From positions 152,588 to 194,844 of the forward strand of contig NZ_VXCA01000044.1 in the NCBI RefSeq assembly GCF_011369485.1: a DNA stretch of 42,257 nucleotides, written 5' to 3'. The position numbers and the translations under genes are program-made. A model generated the notes under the pieces. That model did no database searches. It was not told where the DNA came from and saw nothing but the letters and a program-made list of their open reading frames with translations. This DNA comes from Pseudomonas atagonensis (GTDB lineage: Bacteria; Pseudomonadota; Gammaproteobacteria; Pseudomonadales; Pseudomonadaceae). Positions 1 through 10,700 of the stretch are shown in pieces; within the stretch, counting starts at the first letter, position 1; each line of letters begins with the position of its first letter.

Positions 1-43
1 GAGCGTGGGAACGATCAAACTAGTAACGATCAGTCTGAAATGA

Positions 44-75
44 AAAAGCCCCGCCATTCACATGGTGGGGCTTTT
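44..75 (-). terminator. Rho-independent terminator of pyk
   Basis: A 14-base arm at 44-57 (AAAAGCCCCGCCAT) pairs with 62-75 (ATGGTGGGGCTTTT), with one G-T wobble and a four-base loop. Read on the minus strand, the stem is followed by a run of T (complement of 43-47). It lies 20 bases past the pyk stop codon, so it should end the pyk transcript. Confidence 0.85.
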
Positions 76-95
76 CGTTTTCAGCAACCGGTCAC

Positions 96-1547
<1,452 letters not shown>

Positions 1548-1718
1548 GCAAAGACTCCTCAGGTTCAAGCGCTTGCGAAGGCTACTATGCTCCGTGGGTG
1601 TAGTCATTGTTCGTTTGCACTACTTATCACTTTCTTTATTGAACACGACAATCGGCGTAAACGGCTCTGAAGATTTCTCACGAGGGGTCGATACAGAGCA
1701 CAAGACAGGAGAACCCCC

Positions 1719-2105
1719 ATGCGATTGTTGCCCATTGCCGCCCTTGCCCTCAGCGTCCTCGCCGCCTCGGGCTGCACCCGTTGGTCGATGAACCATCATT
1801 TGAACAACGCCTACAGCGCCTATGATCGCGGCAATTGCGAGCAGGTCATGCTCGAACTGTCCAAGGTCGAACGCGCCAGCCGTGCCCGCCCGTATGTGTG
1901 GCCGGAAGTGTCGATGATGCGCGGCCAGTGCCTGGAACGGCAAAAAATGTTTGTCGATGCGGCGCAGACCTATCAGTTCATCATCGCCTCGTACCCCAAC
2001 AGCGAATACGCCTACCGCGCCCGCGCGCGCCTGGAAACCTTGCAGAGCCTGGGCCATTACCCCACTCGCAGTGCGGCCGCCGTGGTGCGCCCGACGCGCT
2101 TTTGA
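1719..2105 (+). CDS. Small TPR-like lipoprotein
   Basis: The 128-residue protein has a clear lipoprotein signal: a short hydrophobic stretch ending in ASGC, with Cys19 as the lipidated residue. The residue after it is Thr, so outer-membrane sorting is expected. The mature part is helical, with paired helices (NNAYSAYDRGNCEQVMLELS and AAQTYQFIIASYPNSEYAYR) of the kind seen in tetratricopeptide repeats; the YP-N-S-EYAYRAR pattern recalls BamD/YbgF-type repeats. The function is unknown. An AGGAG Shine-Dalgarno lies seven bases ahead of the ATG. It is divergent from pyk and probably belongs to the conserved backbone. Confidence 0.85.
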   Translation: MRLLPIAALALSVLAASGCTRWSMNHHLNNAYSAYDRGNCEQVMLELSKVERASRARPYVWPEVSMMRGQCLERQKMFVDAAQTYQFIIASYPNSEYAYRARARLETLQSLGHYPTRSAAAVVRPTRF

Positions 2106-2167
2106 TGGCGGTTGTCATACAAAATCTGGCCGGTTGTACAGCCTGAGCTATAGTCGATGGATCGGGT

Positions 2168-2185
2168 CCGGCACTGCGTTTGCGA
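2168..2185 (+). promoter_or_regulatory. Candidate sigma-54 promoter ahead of the PilZ gene
   Basis: The sequence CGGCACTGCGTTTGCG has the sigma-54 spacing: GG at 2170-2171, exactly ten bases, then GC at 2182-2183, with GGCAC and TTGC blocks as in the TGGCAC-N5-TTGC consensus. It would start transcription near 2195, roughly 100-140 bases before the PilZ start. This rests on motif match only; no enhancer site was identified. Confidence 0.4.
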
Positions 2186-2337
2186 CGATCCGTGCAACAC
2201 CTGCGACTGGTTTGAGATTGACGTGACGGCGTATTGGCGACTGTCACACCGGAAGCGGGGAGAGCGGGCCTGCCGCACAGGCCTGTTCCGAAGCAAAGGT
2301 GCGGCTCTGTGATGGAGCCTTGCATGGCGAACTGCGC

Positions 2338-2697
2338 ATGTTTACCGACCGCCGTATCGAACGGCATCAACTGCCGTATTTCCTCAGGGTATTCAACAGC
2401 GTCACCGACAAACCCATCGGGTTTCTGGGCAACGTCTCCGAAGACGGGCTGATGCTCATCAGCCAGTTGCCGATGATGATCGGTGTGGATTTTCAACTGC
2501 GCCTGAAAATTCCCATGGGTGAAGGCTGCCATCAGGTCATCGACCTGACCGGGTGCTGCCTGTGGTGCCAGGAAGACGCCACCCCCCACCATTACGACGC
2601 AGGCTTCAGCCTCCACCGCCCGCCGCCGGAATACGGGCAACTGGTTCTGGCCTTGAAGCAATACTTCAGTTTTCAGGCGCTGCCGGCGTCTGCCTGA
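2338..2697 (+). CDS. PilZ domain protein
   Basis: This is a single-domain PilZ protein of 119 residues and a likely cyclic-di-GMP sensor. The two binding signatures are present and close together as the family requires: R5-x-x-x-R9 (RRIER) and N32-x-S34-x-x-G37 (NVSEDG), followed by alternating strands of a six-stranded barrel. The N-terminus MFTDRRIERHQLP is what I recall from pseudomonad homologues. The start is not secure: the frame is open from a GTG at 2299, and no good Shine-Dalgarno sits right before 2338. It stands alone, behind a possible sigma-54 site and before a REPIN. The target process (motility, exopolysaccharide) cannot be told from the sequence. Confidence 0.85.
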   Translation: MFTDRRIERHQLPYFLRVFNSVTDKPIGFLGNVSEDGLMLISQLPMMIGVDFQLRLKIPMGEGCHQVIDLTGCCLWCQEDATPHHYDAGFSLHRPPPEYGQLVLALKQYFSFQALPASA

Positions 2698-2716
2698 TTC
2701 AATCCCTTCAAGAACA

Positions 2717-2780
2717 TCGCGAGCAAGCCCGCTCCCACAGGGTTGTACATGGATCCTGTGGGAGCGGGCTTGCCTGCGAA
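2717..2780. repeat. REPIN: paired inverted REP sequences
   Basis: Two 19-base perfect inverted arms, GCAAGCCCGCTCCCACAGG at 2723-2741 and its complement at 2755-2773, enclose a 13-base loop; the similarity continues outward (TCGCGA / CTGCGA). This is the common 'cgagcaagcccgctcccac' REP of fluorescent pseudomonads in its mobile paired form. It sits between the PilZ gene and the convergent DUF6124 gene and could also act as a transcript end. Confidence 0.9.
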
Positions 2781-2811
2781 GGCGTCAGTACAAGCACCTC
2801 AGGATGACCGG

Positions 2812-3186
2812 TCAGGCCAGGGCAATCGCCCGCTCACTGTCCAGCGTCTTCTCCGCCAGCAACAACCCCATCTCGCTCAACTGATAGATCGCCATCGCCA
2901 GATGCCGCGGCTTGTCTTCCAGGCTGTCCGCCAGATCGAGCAAGAGGATGCTCACCGACGAAAACGTTTCGTAGGTCTGGATGGCAATGGCTTCGGGGTT
3001 GAGGTCGGGCGCGACCATGAACATCTGCATGGCGCGATCAACGGAATTGCGCGAGGGCGGTTCGGGTTTGAGGTAATGGTCGAGGGCGCGTTCGGCGGCT
3101 TCGTGGAGTTTTTTTGAGTCGGGGGATTCGTAGGGGGAAACGGTATCGGTTTCGGGGGGATTTGGTGTTGGTTTGATCAAGGTCAT
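2812..3186 (-). CDS. DUF6124 family protein
   Basis: This 124-residue protein opens with a proline-rich segment and then SPYESPDSKKLHEAAERALD, the hallmark of the small DUF6124 family (related to DUF3077) found in many copies in Pseudomonas genomes. The rest is a helical bundle: after a family motif (MFMVAPD), two long amphipathic helices cover residues 70-120. There is no signal peptide and no catalytic motif. GGAG is only two bases from the ATG, an unusually short spacing. The gene is preceded by a long structured leader region (3187-3480). The function is unknown. Confidence 0.8.
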   Translation of the reverse strand: MTLIKPTPNPPETDTVSPYESPDSKKLHEAAERALDHYLKPEPPSRNSVDRAMQMFMVAPDLNPEAIAIQTYETFSSVSILLLDLADSLEDKPRHLAMAIYQLSEMGLLLAEKTLDSERAIALA

Positions 3187-3480
3187 TTCTCCGGTATGGA
3201 GCTGCCACCGGCTCGCGACTAAACGATGGGGGTGGCGGCTGGACGCAGGTTAGTCGACCGGTGGAGAAATGAATCCCGGCGCGCCCGAAAGCGCCCTGCG
3301 TACAGCCACCATCAAGTGCGGGGACAGGGAAATCCCGACTGGATGATGCTTGTACACATCATTTCAACCACCGAGCGACTAAACCCGACCACTGATTGGC
3401 AGCGGCACGGATCAAGTTACGGGGCATCAGCCAAGCGCACAAGCCGGCGGATTCTGGCGGATCTGTAGGCAAAGGCGCAA
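3187..3480 (-). promoter_or_regulatory. Structured non-coding leader upstream of the DUF6124 gene
   Basis: No gene is seen between 3187 and 3637. The DUF6124-proximal 290 bases are full of inverted repeats. The largest hairpin is 3205-3264, with CCACCGG/CCGGTGG and GACTAA/TTAGTC arms. A second has GGCGC/GCGCC arms near 3278-3295. A third has ATGATG/CATCAT arms near 3341-3360. The motif CCACCG-n-GACTAA occurs three times: 3205-3222 and 3368-3381 on the plus strand, and 3250-3264 on the minus strand. From memory, very similar sequence precedes other DUF6124/DUF3077 genes in pseudomonads, which suggests a conserved untranslated leader or an RNA. The strand is assigned from the neighbouring gene and is an inference. 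Confidence 0.5.
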
Positions 3481-3556
3481 GGCGTTGTAGCCTCGATTCG
3501 CTTGCCTTGAAGGCTCCTGAAATACACCACTGAAGCAGTGTGACCGTTCGTCGGGA

Positions 3557-3572
3557 CTGTCAGATTTTACAG
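3557..3572 (+). promoter_or_regulatory. Imperfect CTGTCAGA palindrome upstream of the Tc cluster
   Basis: CTGTCAGATTTTACAG matches 14 of 16 bases of the perfect palindrome at 7611-7626, which lies ahead of the second gene of the cluster. It lies 65 bases before the first Tc-cluster gene. A second small inverted repeat, CACTG-AAG-CAGTG, lies just upstream at 3528-3540. It may be an operator shared by the cluster. Confidence 0.4.
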
Positions 3573-3637
3573 GTGTGGGAATCCTATCGCTTTCGCTAAG
3601 TTGGCCATTAACGGTGAATTGCAAATAGGAGATTGGT

Positions 3638-6600
3638 ATGAGTAGCGAAATTTTTGGACCGTCAATTGTCCATCCAAGAGGACATTCGCCTTACTACAAC
3701 CTTAATCTCTATGTGGAGTTTCGAGGGATTCCGAGTAATAGGATGACGATTGAGATGCGAGGTCCTGGATCTCCGGTCAGAGTCGTCTTGAACGCAAATG
3801 GTAATGGTGTAGTGGCGGGGAATATTGGGTATTTTCCTGCTAATACAAATTTGATCAGTGTGAAGCAGGATGGTAATGGCGAAACACTTCATACCATTCG
3901 TTTTTCAGTCCCGATCCCGGTCTTTGATCAGGATCAATATTATGCAAAATACATCGATGGTTCCAGTACGTTCAGAGTGACCGGATATATTCCTCTTAAT
4001 TGGGGGACTGACCACATGCCCGGCGACCTTCAGTACACCGTAGACTTCCACGGCGGCCCAAGTGGTGGGTTTATTAAATCTACCCCTGTCTCAGTGACAG
4101 GCAAGTGGGAGGTTGATTTGCCGGTTCCGCATGGCGATCGCTGGTTTTCATGTCGATTCAACGTATACAAAGATAACGGTAATTGGCATTTGGATCAGTC
4201 TGACTGGTCTACAAGAATGTCTGTTCTTGGGCTGGGGAAACCCTTTATCAATAGACCGCTAAACGGTGTTGTAGGCCAGAAGCCTGTCCTTACAGGGGGC
4301 GGTGGTAATTCGGGTCTCATTGTAAAAATCTATAAAACTTATGACAGCGTTACGGTTTATGGCAGTGGGGGCGTGGGAGTAGATGGCACGTATACTGCCA
4401 ATATCATCGAGCCATTACCCTTCGGATCCTATGAAATAACAGCTCAGCAAAAATTTAGTAATTTCGAATCTGAGTGGGCCACGCCAGTGGCAATTACTGT
4501 GTTGTCTCCTCCCATCATTAATTCGCCCAGCGGCACTGTCGATCAGGGCTCCCAGGCTATTTCCGGCACTGTGGTCAGTGCCAAAGCAGGTACACATATT
4601 GATATCTATCGGGATGTAACCAACGTGCTTTTGGGCAGCGGCGTCGTAGATACCCCAACAACATGGAAGGGAACATTATCCCCTGCGTTAGTGCCGGGTA
4701 TCCATGTCTTTTCAGCAAGACAGAAATATAACAACCAGAGTTTTTCGGAGCGTGGTCCAGCTATTACAGTGCGCGTGCGACCTGCTGTTGTGGCCAACAT
4801 TAATACCGATTCAGCTCAATTACCCATGGTTGTGTTCTCCGGTGACGGGCACAGCGGCGCAGTTGTCAAGTTTCAGGTACTCGGAGCGGCTCAGCCTACC
4901 CAAGCAACAGTAAACGGAGGTACCTGGCGGGCGGCGGCCGTGAGGATGCGTCCGCAAATTGGTGATCAGCAAGTGACGTTCTGGCAGTCCCTCAAGGTGG
5001 GGGACAATGACTGGATTGACTCATCCCCCATAACAAAAAATATCCATATCGATACGCCCACGCCTAAAGACACTCTTCGGACTATGAACGGCGACGTTCC
5101 TGAGTTTAGCGGCAACTATTATTTTTTTCCGGGGGTTGCAAATACCGGCATTTTGGTTCGCATTAACGACTTGGACTGGGATAGCCACACGATGACGGCG
5201 GATGGCCCCTGGAGAACCACAAAAACGACGCCGTTGCCCCCGGGCACTCACACCGTCAAGGTTTTAGGCGGCTCGAATAGTCAGTGGTCCGCCGCCGAGG
5301 AGCTGGAGTCGATTGTCATCAGACCCAAAGTGCCCCATGACACCGTCATTAACGTCGAGGGTCTCTTCGCACGCCTCAATGGCAGGTGCTGGCCCTTCGC
5401 AACTGTTGCGGTGTTTTTTGACGAGGATGTGACGGCTGTTGTTGTTACATCGGACGCGGAGGGTAAGTGGAAATATGAAGAGAACAGGGAACTCACACCC
5501 GGAAATCACACGTACAAATTGTCCCAGACCTTCGGCGGTCAGACCTCGCCAGTCACGACGGCGGTACCGTTCAACATCGCCACACCGGCCGTCACAATCA
5601 CTGTGCCTGCCGGTGGCGCGCCTGATGTCAGCCTGCGGCCGGAGGTGAAGGGCACTGGCGCTTACGCCGGTGCGGTGATCAAGGTGTATGACGCCAAGAT
5701 ATCCGGAAAGCTGTTGGGCGAGCACGCGGTGACTGTTGCGGGCGATTGGTCGCTGACGTTGAAGGAAGAATTCCTCGTTGAAGGAAACCAGGCCATTTAT
5801 GCAGTGCAGGAATTCAAATCACAGAAGTCAGCGGACAGCGAGCACATGTCCTTCACCGCAAGGCTGCCCAAACCTACGGTTATCCAGCCGCCAGTGGGTA
5901 ATATCGAGCGTTTTGCCGAATATTCCGGCAAAGGTTGGGCGCTATCGAAGATCACGTTGAGTCGGGTCGGCTTCCCCGAATGGGGCTACAAAGACATCCC
6001 GGTGGACGTGGACGGGAACTGGAAAGTCAGGGTTCAAGTGCACGAGGTTGGACCGCAAACACTGGCAATCAACCAGCAGTACAAGACCTTTACCCGAGAT
6101 GGAGAAGGTCGCGTTTTCACTGTCATACCGAACATCCCGCTGCTTGAGACGCCTGCTGAAGGCGAGCGTCTGACGCTGCGCCCGATGTTTGCCGGGCATG
6201 GGTATGCGCAAGACATTGTTTCCGTGGTCAAAAATAATGAACCGTCGGTGATCCTCGGCACGGCAACGGTGGCGGATGACGGCACCTGGTTCGTTCGCAG
6301 CAACATGGATTTACCGTTGGGCGAGGATTACCTTTTTTCCATCCGGCAAGCGCGTGACGGCTATGAATCGGGCTGGTTTCTTCCTACCCGTACTTTCCAC
6401 GTACTCACTTTTGGCCCGACGGTAGACGAACCCGTCGCCGGTGATTGGACCGGTATTTATCCATGGGGCTGCGGGCGTGATGTGCCGGGCGCCAAAATCA
6501 CTGTGGCTTCGGTGTTCAATGCTGAAGAGGTGCTGGCGCCAGTTGTAACAGTCGATGAAAGCGGTCACTGGCGTGTGCAGTTGAACAAAGCGTTGCCTGA

Positions 6601-7555
6601 AGGCGCGAACTGGCTGCAGGCACGGGCCGAGCGCCCCGACGGGCAGGTGTCGGACTGGGCGCGCAGCGGGCGTTTCGTTTGTGAAGTATTGGACGCGGGG
6701 TACCTGGCGCCGACGGTGCTTTTTCCGCGGCTGGGCGAAGAAGTCGGCCTGCGGCCGGTTCTGAGTGGCGACGGGCTGGCGGGGGCGGAAGTTTTCGTGA
6801 CAACACCAGATGACACCGCCACTTATCTGGCTCGGGCCACGGTGGATCGCGAAGGGCGCTGGACGGCGCGCTTCACGTCAGCGCTTACCCCCGGCACCGA
6901 GTTTTCCTACGTTGTGCGTTTAGGCCGGGATGCGGTCAGGTCAGCCTATACGTCTGTCAGAACCTTCAAGGTGGTTCAAGTGCCCGCCAACTTTGAAGCG
7001 CCCATCGTCACCAGTCACAAGGAAGGCGATGCCGTCGATCAGCGTTTTTGGGTAAGCGGCCGTGGCAGGCCGGGCGCGCAATTGACGCTGCATCAACAGG
7101 GTTATGTCAGCGCGCGGGGGACTACCGAAGTCGACGCCAGTGGCCATTGGAAGGTCTGCTTCGACCGTCTCCTGGAGCCTGGCGAGTATATTTTCGGGGC
7201 TCAGCAATCCATCGATGGGCAGTTATCGCTGTACAGCGCAGGTATCAAGGTGACGGTGACAGAGGCTTTGCCTGCGCCAATTCTGGACAGCCCGATTGGC
7301 GAAACCCAGGTCGCTCGGGTCACCAAAGTCTGCGGTCGCGGTTATCCGCAAGCCACAGTGACGCTGGTCAAATCAGGTGACGCCAATTCCCTCTGGGGTT
7401 CCAGCGTGGTCAATGCCCAGGGGTACTGGGAAATCTGGACGCCCCGCTTGCCAGACGAACCAATCAGGCTTAACGCCAAGCAAGAGATCAGCGGCAAACC
7501 CGTCAGTGGCTGGATGAAAGAGGTGTTCATTCTTCACGTCGTGAATGCCGGTTAG
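3638..7555 (+). CDS. Large Ig-like repeat protein of the Tc cluster
   Basis: The 1305-residue protein consists of an N-terminal module and about thirteen tandem modules of 85-100 residues, from residue 100 to the end. Each module runs roughly 'P-x-P-G-x-x-G-x-G-x-x-G-A-x-V-x-V', then 'G-x-W-x-x-x-L', a 'L-x-x-G' turn, and ends with 'A-x-Q-x-x-x-x-x-S-x-W-S' before the next 'P'. This is the pattern of bacterial Ig-like/fibronectin III-like folds. There is no signal peptide, membrane segment, LPXTG signal or enzymatic motif. AGGAGA sits seven bases ahead of the ATG. It is the first of four same-strand genes with the split TcA, and its coding is visibly AT-richer in the first 1.4 kb than near the 3' end. 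I infer a binding or scaffolding accessory of the toxin; the function is not established. Confidence 0.75.
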   Translation: MSSEIFGPSIVHPRGHSPYYNLNLYVEFRGIPSNRMTIEMRGPGSPVRVVLNANGNGVVAGNIGYFPANTNLISVKQDGNGETLHTIRFSVPIPVFDQDQYYAKYIDGSSTFRVTGYIPLNWGTDHMPGDLQYTVDFHGGPSGGFIKSTPVSVTGKWEVDLPVPHGDRWFSCRFNVYKDNGNWHLDQSDWSTRMSVLGLGKPFINRPLNGVVGQKPVLTGGGGNSGLIVKIYKTYDSVTVYGSGGVGVDGTYTANIIEPLPFGSYEITAQQKFSNFESEWATPVAITVLSPPIINSPSGTVDQGSQAISGTVVSAKAGTHIDIYRDVTNVLLGSGVVDTPTTWKGTLSPALVPGIHVFSARQKYNNQSFSERGPAITVRVRPAVVANINTDSAQLPMVVFSGDGHSGAVVKFQVLGAAQPTQATVNGGTWRAAAVRMRPQIGDQQVTFWQSLKVGDNDWIDSSPITKNIHIDTPTPKDTLRTMNGDVPEFSGNYYFFPGVANTGILVRINDLDWDSHTMTADGPWRTTKTTPLPPGTHTVKVLGGSNSQWSAAEELESIVIRPKVPHDTVINVEGLFARLNGRCWPFATVAVFFDEDVTAVVVTSDAEGKWKYEENRELTPGNHTYKLSQTFGGQTSPVTTAVPFNIATPAVTITVPAGGAPDVSLRPEVKGTGAYAGAVIKVYDAKISGKLLGEHAVTVAGDWSLTLKEEFLVEGNQAIYAVQEFKSQKSADSEHMSFTARLPKPTVIQPPVGNIERFAEYSGKGWALSKITLSRVGFPEWGYKDIPVDVDGNWKVRVQVHEVGPQTLAINQQYKTFTRDGEGRVFTVIPNIPLLETPAEGERLTLRPMFAGHGYAQDIVSVVKNNEPSVILGTATVADDGTWFVRSNMDLPLGEDYLFSIRQARDGYESGWFLPTRTFHVLTFGPTVDEPVAGDWTGIYPWGCGRDVPGAKITVASVFNAEEVLAPVVTVDESGHWRVQLNKALPEGANWLQARAERPDGQVSDWARSGRFVCEVLDAGYLAPTVLFPRLGEEVGLRPVLSGDGLAGAEVFVTTPDDTATYLARATVDREGRWTARFTSALTPGTEFSYVVRLGRDAVRSAYTSVRTFKVVQVPANFEAPIVTSHKEGDAVDQRFWVSGRGRPGAQLTLHQQGYVSARGTTEVDASGHWKVCFDRLLEPGEYIFGAQQSIDGQLSLYSAGIKVTVTEALPAPILDSPIGETQVARVTKVCGRGYPQATVTLVKSGDANSLWGSSVVNAQGYWEIWTPRLPDEPIRLNAKQEISGKPVSGWMKEVFILHVVNAG

Positions 7556-7609
7556 TGACGTTGGCCCTTGATGAAAACAGCCTGGAAGTTCCGACCAACG
7601 GTAGCGTCC

Positions 7610-7627
7610 ACTGTCAGATCTGACAGT
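7610..7627. promoter_or_regulatory. Perfect 18-base palindrome before the TcA shell gene
   Basis: ACTGTCAGATCTGACAGT is a perfect dyad in the 167-base gap between the Ig-repeat gene and the TcA shell gene, about 95 bases before the latter's start. A near copy precedes the first gene of the cluster (3557-3572). No T-tract follows, so an operator is more likely than a terminator. Confidence 0.5.
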
Positions 7628-7722
7628 AGACGCGAGTGTCCCGAAAGCGCCCAAATAACGCTCAAGGTTTGTAGCCTCACCCAGCTGGAAACGGTGGTGC
7701 GGCTTTACAAGGAGTGTCAACG

Positions 7723-10700
7723 ATGACTGCAGAAAACCGTCGTCCCACCGAGCAACTGGTTAACCGGTTGTTCGCCGAGCCACGCATCGCGCAACTGGAA
7801 AAACTGCAGTCATTCCTCCAGGACGGCGGCAACGTCTTCGACCTGATTGACCGCGCGCCCGCCTCGCTGTGTGAAGAGTTCGAACTGTCGCGGGCCGAAG
7901 CCAGGCTGTTGCTCGACCGCAGCTATAGCCTGGCCCTGAAACTGGCGCGTGTGTTTCGCGAAAATCAATTGACCGCTGGTGCCGGGCACAAGAGAAAAAA
8001 TCGTGGCGGTCTGCGTGCCATGGTTGACGGACCGACGTTTGATCAGTTGTTTGCCTTTGACTCCGGCAACTTCACTCCGGTCGACAATATCGGCGCGAGC
8101 GTCTCACCCGTGGCTTACCTGATCTCGATCATTCAGGAGGCGAAATGGCTGGAGAGCTCGAGCAGCGACACACAGAGAGTCACGCTGCGTCGACGTCGCC
8201 CGGATCTGTTCAATCTGTTGATTGATGAAACGGCCGTCAACCGCCAGGCGTCGGTGGTGCTCAACACCAATCAGGTGTTACGCGCCCATCTCGAGACTTA
8301 TAAAAACCGCGATGACGACGTCGATGCCTTGATGCGCCTGGCGCGTTATCCCAACACACTGCCCTACGACCCAGCGTGGAGAACCATCGATTACGCCACC
8401 CAATCCAGAGACCCTTTGTTGTCTCTGGCGGCGGTGGTGCGCGCCACGGACAGTGCCTTTCCCTATTTCATTCGCCCGGACGCGCGCGGTCAGAACTCTG
8501 ACATTGCCTTGCGCCTGGCTTCTGAGCTTTCGCCCGGACAGCAGGAGTTGCTGCTGGAGGATTTTTATCCCCTGACGTCCAGGCCGTGGGTGCTTGAGGA
8601 TCGCTGGGTCAATCCGCGTACACGCCAGGCGATCCCGATGGGCGAGCTAAAACCCGAGGAGTTTTATCGAGCTAACTTTGACTGTGATGCCTACACCGCT
8701 TTACTGCCGCTCAAGGCCTTTCAGCAAAAGACGCAGTTAAGCCGCGAAGGCATCGAGCGGCTACTGTCCATCGGGGCCTTTGTTCCGCAGTTGTCTGCCA
8801 ATGCGCCGGCGCAACGAAAGGCGACGAATCCCGACTTGCCAATCGACGATGACAATCCGGCCTTGCCGGTCACGGCCAAGGATTCTGGCTCGGCCTTCAT
8901 CAATTTCGGGGATGCGCCGGCCATTGGGCTGGAGCGTGTGCAGAATGACCCGCCAAAAGATGAGTGGAAATTTCTGCTGACTCATCTCACTGCGAATAAT
9001 CAGGAACGATTTGACCGCATCAACCGCATGGTGCGGCTTAACCGCTGGCTGGGGCTGAACGCGCACGAAACCGATCAGTTGGTGGTGGCCGCGATCAGGG
9101 CAGAAGATCTCAATGGCTTACGGATTACCGAAAACACGCTTCGGGCGTTGGGGCTTTTCAAGGAGCTTCGCGCTGCTTACGGATGCAGCGCTGAAGATTT
9201 TGCTGCGTTCATCGACGTCATGTCGGCGTACGAGTACGGCAAGGAACCGTCGCATTTTGATCGCGTGTTCAATGCCCAGTCGCTGTTCGCGACGCCGCTG
9301 CTGATTGATAACGGCGAGTTTTCGGCATTCCCGGTCACGGAGGAGGACCAGAGCACGGCCGACCATATTTGCGCGGCGCTGGGGATCGATTTCGACACTT
9401 ACCGTTATCTGGCCATCCTGATTGCCGCTGCCCACAGTGCCGGTTCGGTCGACTTCAAAATCAAACTCCATCGCAGCCTGTCGGTGCTGTCCAGCTTTTA
9501 CCGGTTGGTTCGCCTCCCCCGGCTGCTGGGGATCGGTCCGCTGGAAGGGATCGCACTGATCAATGCGATGGATCTGAAAAACGTCGGCTGGCTGGCGCAA
9601 CTGGCAGGGCCGACGCGTATTCGCATGCTCAAGACCGCGGGCACCACCGATGTGTTGAGCGTGCTTCATGCCGGCATGTCGATGGTGCAGTGGTGCCAGC
9701 GCAATGAACTGTCGCCCAAATGGCTGACCCAGCATGTCGGCCAGGCGGTGGTACCGGTGGTCATGGGCGATTCCGAGCGACAATTGCTGGAGCAACTCAG
9801 CGTGCAGTTGCAACCGGTGCGCATGTCCGAGTTGTTGTTGACCGATGCCAGCGTCCCTCCCGACCCCTCCGGAATCGGCTGGATGAACCTGCTGGAAACC
9901 GTGGTGGATGCCAACGGGCTGATCATCGGCGTCAGCGACCGCTCGGACGCCGAGTACATGCGGTGGATCGGTGATGAATTGCAGACCATCGTCGAAAACG
10001 CGCATATCCCCGTGGCGGATCAGGCGTGGGTGATTGAAGCGATTCTGCGCGTGGTGCTGCGTTCACGTGCGGGGCAGCGTGCGTTGGTTCAGGAAACCTT
10101 TGCTGTCTATCTGCAATTGCCCTCCGACCTGGCGTTACCGGTCATCGTCTGGTCGGGCGGTTATGTCTATCAGTTGTTGAGCCAGGCACTCAAGGCCATG
10201 GAGCCGGCGCCCGCCGAGCCCGTCGGGTTTGACGATGAACCGGAGGCGCCGGACAGCGAGCAGCGCGAATTTTTACGGCTACTGGTCGAGTTGCAGCGAC
10301 GCAGCGAAGTGGCCCGGGAACTCAAGCTCAGTTCGGCGATGCTCATCTCGTACCTGGAAAACTCGGCCTGGTTCGGTATCGAGAACGCGAGCGAGTTGTC
10401 ACTGACCACGGTGTTCTATCTGACCTTGTATGGCCGCGCGGTAAAACTGGCCAAACAACCAGCGCAGAAGTTGCTGGATTACCTCAGTCAGGTCAATGAG
10501 CAATTGGGCGACATCTCCGAGGATGAGGTGGCGTTGGTTCGCGATGCGGCGGCGGGCTTGCTCGCCAGTTTCTTCGGGTGCGGGATCAAGGAGGTATTGA
10601 CGTGTGCCATCCATGCCAACCCGGCTGCGGATGACGACTCGCAGCCCCCCGTGCCGTTGATTCGCGACCTGCAGCAATTGGCGTTGTTGTTGCGCATGCT

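Noticed and set aside
2130..2160. Sigma-70 promoter from TTGTAC and TATAGT upstream of the PilZ gene
   Set aside because: The two hexamers are only nine bases apart, which is not a functional spacing.
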